DNA from: Chloroflexota bacterium
Lineage (GTDB): Bacteria; Chloroflexota; UBA5177; JANWHV01
DNA: 18,376 nt
Direction: 5' to 3'
NCBI GenBank assembly: GCA_028287725.1
Contig: JAQBPC010000086.1
Location: 1-18,376 of the forward strand
Below the pieces are notes generated by a model that was not told the DNA's origin, made no database searches, and saw only the letters and a list, made by a program, of their open reading frames with translations. This document shows, one piece after another, positions 14,137 to 18,376 of the stretch. The translations under genes were made by a program, and so were the position numbers. The number at the start of each line of letters is the position of its first letter. The stretch's first letter is position 1.

Positions 14137-15789
14137 TTAGGCGGGCTCGGCGCCAGGCGCATATTGGGCAATGCGGAAGATCACGAATTCGGCGGGCTTG
14201 GTAGGCGCGATGCCGATATCCACGATCACCTGGCCGGCATCGATGGTGTCTCGCGTATTGTTCTCCGAGTCGCACTTGACGAAGAATGCTTCGCGGTCGG
14301 TCGCGCCGAAGAGCGCGCCCGTCATGTAGATGCGGGTCAGGAATGACGAAACGTCACGTCGCAGCTGCAGCCAGAGGTCGGGATCGTTGGGCTCAAAGAC
14401 AGCCCACTGCATGCCGATCGTCAGGCTCGAGCGGACAAAGTTAAATAAGCGGCGCACGTTGAGGTATCGCCATTCGGGATCGCTCGACAAGGTGCGTGCG
14501 CCCCAGATGCGGATTCCGCGACCGGGGAAGGCGCGAACGCAGTTGATGCCGACCGGGTTCAGCAGGGTCTGCTCCTGCATATTCGTCTGGTAGTCAATGC
14601 CGATGCAGCCACGGATTGTCTCGTTGGCGGGCGCCTTGTGCACGCCGCGCTCCGAATCGACGCGTGCCCAAACTCCGGCGATGTGTCCGCTGGGCGGCAC
14701 CGTGATCGTCTTGCCGGTGGTCGGATCGGCAATCTGTATCCAGGGATAGTAGAAGCTGGCGTATGATGAATCGTACCGTGCCTGATTCATGCGCCAGTCC
14801 TTGACTTGCTGCGGCTTGAGGCCGGGCGGTGCATCGAGGATAGCCACGCGATCGCCTGTCCGCTCGCAGTGATCGATCATCGCGGTCTGCACGGCGCGAA
14901 GCCCCTCGTCGTCGATCAGGCCGCGCTGGTATGCACTCATCAAGTCAGGCGCGCAAAGAATGGTGAGGTCGTCGACCGCATCGAGACCGCCGATGCCGGT
15001 GCGGTCCGCGGAGTCGCCAATATAGGCACTCGGGTCGATTCTGCTCAGCGCCATGCTAGGAGGCGCATTCTCCAGGCTAAACAGGCCGAGCTGGGGGGTT
15101 GCAGTGAGTGACTCGTCGTCGCTCTCGGAGTCCAGGAAGGCGCGCACCAGCTTGGACGCGGTCCGGCCCTGATTTACTACTGTCTCCACGAAGCGGGCAT
15201 CCCCACGCCTGAGTGAGACATTCTGGAACTGCTCCTGAGTGTCGCCCGCTCGCACGTTCAGCGTGAAACGTGGCGTGGCGACCTCAGCTGCGTCGACTCC
15301 GGGCGCCCCGTCGGCTTTCGCGTCGCCCTTCTCTTTGCCGTCCGCCTTCCGCTCGGCGGGGGGCGTGGCCTCCGGCGAGGCAGCGGCGATTTCGACCGTC
15401 ACGCCTGGCGTGGCGCCACCGAGCGCGGTTACGCGCAGGGATCCTCCCGCAGCTGTGCCGGCGCGGGCAGGAATCAGGCGTTGCGACGGCTGGGCCGCGG
15501 CCTCGCCCCTAGTGCCGTTGCCGTCCTCTCCGAGACGGACCACGTAGCAGATTCCCCCGCCGTTATTGAAATAGCCATAGACGCTCAGGGGGAGATACGC
15601 GCCTTCGATAAAGTCGCCGAACGTAGCGCGGAACTGGATCCAATTGGTGATCAGGGTTGGGGTATTGTATGGACCCTTTTCCGTAAAGCCGATAAAGCCC
15701 GCGACCGAGGTGCCCACGCCCTCAATCGGCTTGCTGCCTCCGGAAACCTCTTCAACGTACACGCCGGGAGATAGATAGCTGGTCGCCAT
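14137..15789 (-). CDS. Contractile tail sheath protein
   Basis: This 550-residue protein is a sheath subunit. The N-terminus SYLSPGVYVEEVSGGSKPIEGVGTSVAGFIG is diagnostic, as is the C-terminal domain: PVGINCVRAFPGRGIRIWGART, a WRYLNVRRLFNFVRSS helix, FEPNDPDLWLQLRRDVSSFL and the closing strand DIGIAPTKPAEFVIFRI that interlocks neighbouring subunits. It is the only sheath gene in the window, whereas Afp has three. Residues about 138-170 form a low-complexity charged insert (PEATPPAERKADGKEKGDAK) in the surface-exposed middle domain. AGGA lies about 9 nt before the ATG. Confidence 0.96.
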   Translation of the reverse strand: MATSYLSPGVYVEEVSGGSKPIEGVGTSVAGFIGFTEKGPYNTPTLITNWIQFRATFGDFIEGAYLPLSVYGYFNNGGGICYVVRLGEDGNGTRGEAAAQPSQRLIPARAGTAAGGSLRVTALGGATPGVTVEIAAASPEATPPAERKADGKEKGDAKADGAPGVDAAEVATPRFTLNVRAGDTQEQFQNVSLRRGDARFVETVVNQGRTASKLVRAFLDSESDDESLTATPQLGLFSLENAPPSMALSRIDPSAYIGDSADRTGIGGLDAVDDLTILCAPDLMSAYQRGLIDDEGLRAVQTAMIDHCERTGDRVAILDAPPGLKPQQVKDWRMNQARYDSSYASFYYPWIQIADPTTGKTITVPPSGHIAGVWARVDSERGVHKAPANETIRGCIGIDYQTNMQEQTLLNPVGINCVRAFPGRGIRIWGARTLSSDPEWRYLNVRRLFNFVRSSLTIGMQWAVFEPNDPDLWLQLRRDVSSFLTRIYMTGALFGATDREAFFVKCDSENNTRDTIDAGQVIVDIGIAPTKPAEFVIFRIAQYAPGAEPA

Positions 15790-15901
15790 GGAGCGGTATC
15801 CTTTCCTCTCTGCGAGTCACAGCATAAGCTCAAGATTGTGCCTCAACTCCGTGCGTGCCACTCAGGGCGAGCGCGCTCGGCGCCATTGCAAGCGCATGCT
15901 T
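15790..15901. other. Spacer between DUF4255 gene and sheath gene
   Basis: This 112-bp non-coding spacer is the widest gap inside the structural part of the operon apart from the frame near 13094. It contains the 12-bp palindrome CGAGCGCGCTCG at 15868-15879 and the sheath ribosome binding site. I see no convincing -35/-10 pair. It could hold an internal promoter or a processing hairpin for the highly expressed sheath and tube genes, but the sequence does not decide this. Confidence 0.4.
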
Positions 15902-16741
15902 CTACACCTCCAGATCGTATGAGCGAGCCGGTACGACCAGGTCGTGTTCGGATACGGAGCCGCCCGCCGTGGTGACCTGTACACGATGCGTCCCGACGGG
16001 AACATTCGGCACCACGAATCGGCCGTCCTCATCGCTGCGCACGTTGATGCCCAGGGCCGGCAAGCTGACCTGTGCCCCGGATGCGGGCAAGGCGTCGTTC
16101 GCTTTTCCTTTGGCGGCCGGTGGCCGCTCGCGCAGCACGCCGCCGATGGCGATATATTGCCGCTGCCGGCGATCGTCGCGGCCGCCGAGGTTGGCGATGC
16201 TGGTCAGCACCAGCGGAGCTTCGCGCCATACGTCGAGGTCCACTTCCACCGTGGCGGAATAAATTACGGCGGGCTTGAGATCGTTGTTCAACGCGGTCCA
16301 GAACTCGCCCGGATTGCGCAGCACGCCATCGGACTGCGCGGTGGATGTTCGCACCGGACCTTCCACGTCACGCAATTGCCCCTGCAGCACGTCGGACCCG
16401 ATTACGGGCTCGCGCATCAGGGCGACCATCACGCGCCATAGCAGCAGATGCTCGTCCGCTACCTCTCGTGCCCAAGCGGTGATGAAGTACGCCAGGTCAA
16501 TGTAGACGAGCGGTCGCCGTTGCCCAGTATGGCCGTTCTCGCCCCGTTCAGTTTTCCAGGCGGTGCGGCGCAGATCGAGGTTCTCCCGCAGGTCGTAGAG
16601 GTACAAATCCACCGTCGGCTTGATGACCTTGCCGGACCAGTCTCGCGTGGGGCAATCGAAGCTTATATCGACCTCGTCGGTATCCAGTGGGATCCGCTTT
16701 AACAGCAATTCTTTCAGCGTGCCGTTAAGCGAGGTGATCAT
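15902..16741 (-). CDS. DUF4255 protein, Afp16/Pvc16-like tail terminator, with C-terminal Ig-like domain
   Basis: This 279-residue protein has an N-terminal DUF4255 (Pvc16 N) domain over about 1-190: NGTLKELLLKRIPLDTDEVDISFDCPT, then TVDLYLYDLRENLDLRR, VYIDLAYFITAWA and a GEFWTALNNDLKPAVIYSATVEVDLD block. This family caps the end of sheath and tube and sets the end of the tail. Residues about 210-279 form a carboxypeptidase-regulatory or PEGA-like beta domain (ALGINVRSDEDGRFVVPNVP, VGTHRVQV), an extra module joined by an Ala/Lys-rich linker. The ATG overlaps the upstream stop as ATGA, so it is coupled to the YkgJ-like gene. It comes right before the sheath gene, a common eCIS order. Confidence 0.92.
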   Translation of the reverse strand: MITSLNGTLKELLLKRIPLDTDEVDISFDCPTRDWSGKVIKPTVDLYLYDLRENLDLRRTAWKTERGENGHTGQRRPLVYIDLAYFITAWAREVADEHLLLWRVMVALMREPVIGSDVLQGQLRDVEGPVRTSTAQSDGVLRNPGEFWTALNNDLKPAVIYSATVEVDLDVWREAPLVLTSIANLGGRDDRRQRQYIAIGGVLRERPPAAKGKANDALPASGAQVSLPALGINVRSDEDGRFVVPNVPVGTHRVQVTTAGGSVSEHDLVVPARSYDLEV

Positions 16742-17478
16742 GAATTCGAGCCAGACTGCGCCTGCATGTCGGGCGGATTGCCGGCGGGGCCTTGAGGAAA
16801 GTGCGGCACCGCACTGCCGTCATGCGTCTCGGGGAACAATCCAGGGTTGATCACCCGATTATCGAAATCTTCCCAGATGCGCTTGTCATTACGGCAGTTG
16901 TAGACACGGCAGACGCCGGGCCGATGCTCGTAAATCGAGCATTGATGCGACGCGCGATCCTGGTGCACGCAGCGGCGGTCCTGTCCCTGGCGGATTAGAT
17001 ATGGGGCGCCCAATTCCCAGCGCACCACGCCTTCGTCTAGATCCTGGGTCGACAGTGGGAATCGGAGCGCACAACAGGCGCCGCGACAGAGGTGGTAGCG
17101 CGCCTCGCAGTCGATCGCTGGAATCTGCTCGGCGGGGATAGCATATTTGTCGGGAAATTCGTCGGATAAGGCGACGCCGAAATCCTCTTGCTTCAGGAGT
17201 CCGGTGATGCGGCCCCGTTCAGCCTCACGCTCGCTATCAAGCTCTTCCTGTGTGATCAGACCGCGCGCCCGCAGGAGGTTGGCCACTGCGCCGGCTTCGG
17301 CTGCCGTGGCCACCAGCTGCCGGGCGAGCGTATTTACCTGGTTGTGGCAAAAACCGAAGCCGACCGCGACTTGCCTGTCAGCTTCCGTCATCCGCTCATT
17401 GGGGACCAGGGGGCTCATTGGTAATTTGATCATCGTCGGGATCGCTTTCCATGGGCTTGTTTCCAACGGGTGTCGCAA
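16738..17478 (-). CDS. YkgJ-like cysteine-cluster (metal-binding) protein
   Basis: This frame of up to 246 codons contains the YkgJ-type pattern: C124-x6-C131-x3-CC135/136 (CEARYHLCRGACC), then C170, C180, C190 and C195 in RRCVHQDRASHQCSIYEHRPGVCRVYNC, closing with NDKRIWEDF. The family is annotated as a zinc- or iron-chelating or Fe-S cluster protein, and its reaction is unknown. A helical segment (about 50-100) precedes the cluster. It is coupled by ATGA to the terminator gene, so it seems to be part of the assembly operon rather than a passer-by. Start choice is open: TTG at 17478, ATG at 17433 and ATG at 17418 are in frame, with none supported by a good ribosome binding site. The later ATGs look more likely. 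Confidence 0.85.
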   Translation of the reverse strand: MRHPLETSPWKAIPTMIKLPMSPLVPNERMTEADRQVAVGFGFCHNQVNTLARQLVATAAEAGAVANLLRARGLITQEELDSEREAERGRITGLLKQEDFGVALSDEFPDKYAIPAEQIPAIDCEARYHLCRGACCALRFPLSTQDLDEGVVRWELGAPYLIRQGQDRRCVHQDRASHQCSIYEHRPGVCRVYNCRNDKRIWEDFDNRVINPGLFPETHDGSAVPHFPQGPAGNPPDMQAQSGSNS

Positions 17479-17572
17479 ACCACTCCGAGGTACCCGCTAT
17501 TCCATCGTTCTGCGTGGATGCGCTATTTCCGGGAGCTTGAGCTTATGGTGCCGTGTGCCTGGGCGTTTACGC

Positions 17573-17589
17573 TTCTGTTCTGAACAGAA
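17573..17589. promoter_or_regulatory. 17-bp palindrome, candidate operator
   Basis: TTCTGTTC-T-GAACAGAA is a perfect inverted repeat with a one-base centre, beginning 16 bp downstream of the candidate TATAAT. That is a typical position for a repressor blocking early transcription. It does not match the E. coli LexA spacing. No regulator for it is encoded in this window. Confidence 0.45.
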
Positions 17590-17604
17590 TGAACGGGCAT
17601 TCGC

Positions 17605-17610
17605 ATTATA
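17605..17610 (-). promoter_or_regulatory. Candidate -10 element of the structural operon
   Basis: A perfect TATAAT is read on the minus strand in the gap before the YkgJ-like gene. Transcription from it would begin near 17598 and leave a leader of roughly 165 nt to the ATG at 17433. No good -35 is found at 16-18 bp upstream, so an activator or an alternative sigma factor would be needed, or the match is chance. Confidence 0.35.
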
Positions 17611-17751
17611 TACGGGCTCATCCGGCGTAGGCCAGTCCCAGCAGGAGCACAGAAGGTTCGCTGTCCAAGTCCGCGGCACCGTTTAGCCGGCCGCAAAGCG
17701 CCAACGTGCGGCAAGGGAATGAACGGCGAATGTCGCGTCGCCGAACTGACC

Positions 17752-18376
17752 CTATGGATGGGGAGTACGGGAGCTTCCCGTCGTCGACGGCAGCAGGGCC
17801 TCGAGCGCATCGGTTCCCATCAAACGGCCGGCCTTCTGCAGCTCCCACCGTACGGCACGCAACAGTCCGTCATTGGTAATGGCAGTTTTCGCTTCGGCGG
17901 CAATGTAGGCCGACGCGAGCGCCGCGTTGACGATCGAGCCCCCTGCCAGCTCTAGCCGTTCGGCGAATTCACTCAGGTTGAGTCCTGGCTCGCAGGGGGC
18001 CCCGGCCAATGCGCGCTGCCACAGCCGCAGGCGATCGGCGACCGCGGGCATGGGAAAGTCGATACTTACGCTAATGCGACGCGTAAACGCTTCATCGAGA
18101 TTGGCTCGTAGGTTCGTGGTGAGGATTGCCAGGCCGCGGTACCGCTCCATGCGCTGCAGTAAATACGATGTCTCGATGTTTGCATAACGGTCGTGGCTGT
18201 CACCGACGTCGGAACGCTTGGCGAAGAGAGCATCCGCCTCGTCGAACACCAGCACGACTCCGCATTGCTCGGCCTCATCGAAGATCTTCGCCAGATTCTT
18301 CTCGGTCTCGCCTATATATTTGCTGACCACCTGCGCCAGCTCGATCTTGCAGACGTCGAGTCCCAGATCACTGGCG
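17752..18376 (-). CDS. AAA+ ATPase of the injection system (Afp15/Pvc15-like), 5' end missing
   Basis: The visible 207 codons run off the right edge of the window. They contain the AAA+ core after Walker A: VVSKYIGETEKNLAKIFDEAE, Walker B GVVLVFDEADALF, the second-region helix DRYANIETSYLLQRMERYRG, sensor 1 LAILTTN, and the arginine-finger region EAFTRRISVSIDFPMP. A C-terminal small helical domain (GGSIVNAALASAYIAAEA) completes the pattern. The Walker A loop lies beyond the edge. In eCIS loci a CDC48/FtsH-like ATPase of this kind is near-universal and is thought to act in assembly or effector loading. It is separated by 273 bp from the structural operon, so it may form its own transcript with genes further upstream. 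Confidence 0.93.
   Translation of the reverse strand, partial: ASDLGLDVCKIELAQVVSKYIGETEKNLAKIFDEAEQCGVVLVFDEADALFAKRSDVGDSHDRYANIETSYLLQRMERYRGLAILTTNLRANLDEAFTRRISVSIDFPMPAVADRLRLWQRALAGAPCEPGLNLSEFAERLELAGGSIVNAALASAYIAAEAKTAITNDGLLRAVRWELQKAGRLMGTDALEALLPSTTGSSRTPHP

Larger units (their letters stand above)
17479..17751. other. 273-bp intergenic region upstream of the structural operon
   Basis: I see no credible gene here. Short frames exist but lack ribosome binding sites and recognisable content. It holds a TATAAT on the minus strand, a 17-bp palindrome just downstream of it, and a weak hairpin (CGGCGA/TCGCCG, 17724-17743) 8 bp after the ATPase stop that could act as a poor terminator. 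It probably separates the ATPase transcript from the structural operon. Confidence 0.5.

Noticed and set aside
17573..17589. LexA (SOS) box
   Set aside because: The half-sites and spacing do not match the E. coli CTGT-N8-ACAG box or the GAAC-N4-GTTC type. The order is inverted (GTTC...GAAC).
17147..17686. 179-codon plus-strand frame
   Set aside because: It is antisense to the cysteine-cluster gene and crosses the intergenic palindrome; serine/arginine-rich shadow sequence.
1..18376. CRISPR arrays, tRNA or rRNA genes, insertion sequences, integrases
   Set aside because: None seen on either strand. No direct-repeat array, tRNA-like fold, transposase or integrase motif was recognised.

Overview
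This window holds most of an extracellular contractile injection system (eCIS) locus, a phage-tail-like syringe of the Afp/PVC/cytoplasmic-CIS type. All of its genes lie on the minus strand, between about 18376 and 1101. A short unrelated ArsR-type regulator operon sits at the left edge on the plus strand. The DNA is GC-rich by eye, genes are tightly packed (several ATGA overlaps), and start codons include GTG and possibly TTG. The ArsR gene looks leaderless. This fits a high-GC soil-type bacterium such as an actinobacterium or a member of Chloroflexota. No marker gene is present, so the assignment is a weak inference.

Layout in minus-strand transcription order: AAA+ ATPase (3' part only, 18376-17752); a 273-bp gap with a candidate promoter and a 17-bp palindrome; a YkgJ-like cysteine-cluster protein; a DUF4255 tail-terminator-like protein; the sheath; tube protein 1; a small tail-assembly-chaperone-like gene; a DUF6760-like reading frame without its own start; tube protein 2; a 1,154-codon DUF4157 protein with an HELTH motif; a LysM baseplate/hub adaptor; a VgrG-like spike; a gp25-like baseplate protein; a gpJ-like baseplate protein; a gpI-like baseplate protein; a DUF4159-type protein; and a single-pass membrane protein with Ig-like domains. 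A strong hairpin at 1054-1087 separates this operon from the convergent arsR-AHSA1 pair. At the far left, a divergent truncated reading frame shares a perfect 20-bp palindrome with arsR.

The products can be read as an assembly line. ATPase and terminator cap the tail, the sheath surrounds a tube of two paralogous tube proteins, and LysM, spike, gp25, gpJ and gpI form the baseplate. The large DUF4157 protein is the only visible candidate for cargo or a lumen component. The last two genes may add a membrane-attachment or accessory function. No tape-measure, PAAR-tip or tail-fibre gene is seen in the window.

The most striking observation is at 13251-13297. The chaperone-like gene ends in GTG GGG GGG TAG. 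This forms the heptamer G_GGG_GGG, followed after 6 nt by a stem of 10 pairs with one mismatch. A -1 slip enters exactly the DUF6760 frame, which has no start codon of its own. This has the layout of the programmed frameshift in phage tail assembly chaperones (lambda G/GT) and predicts a 186-residue fusion in an injection-system locus.
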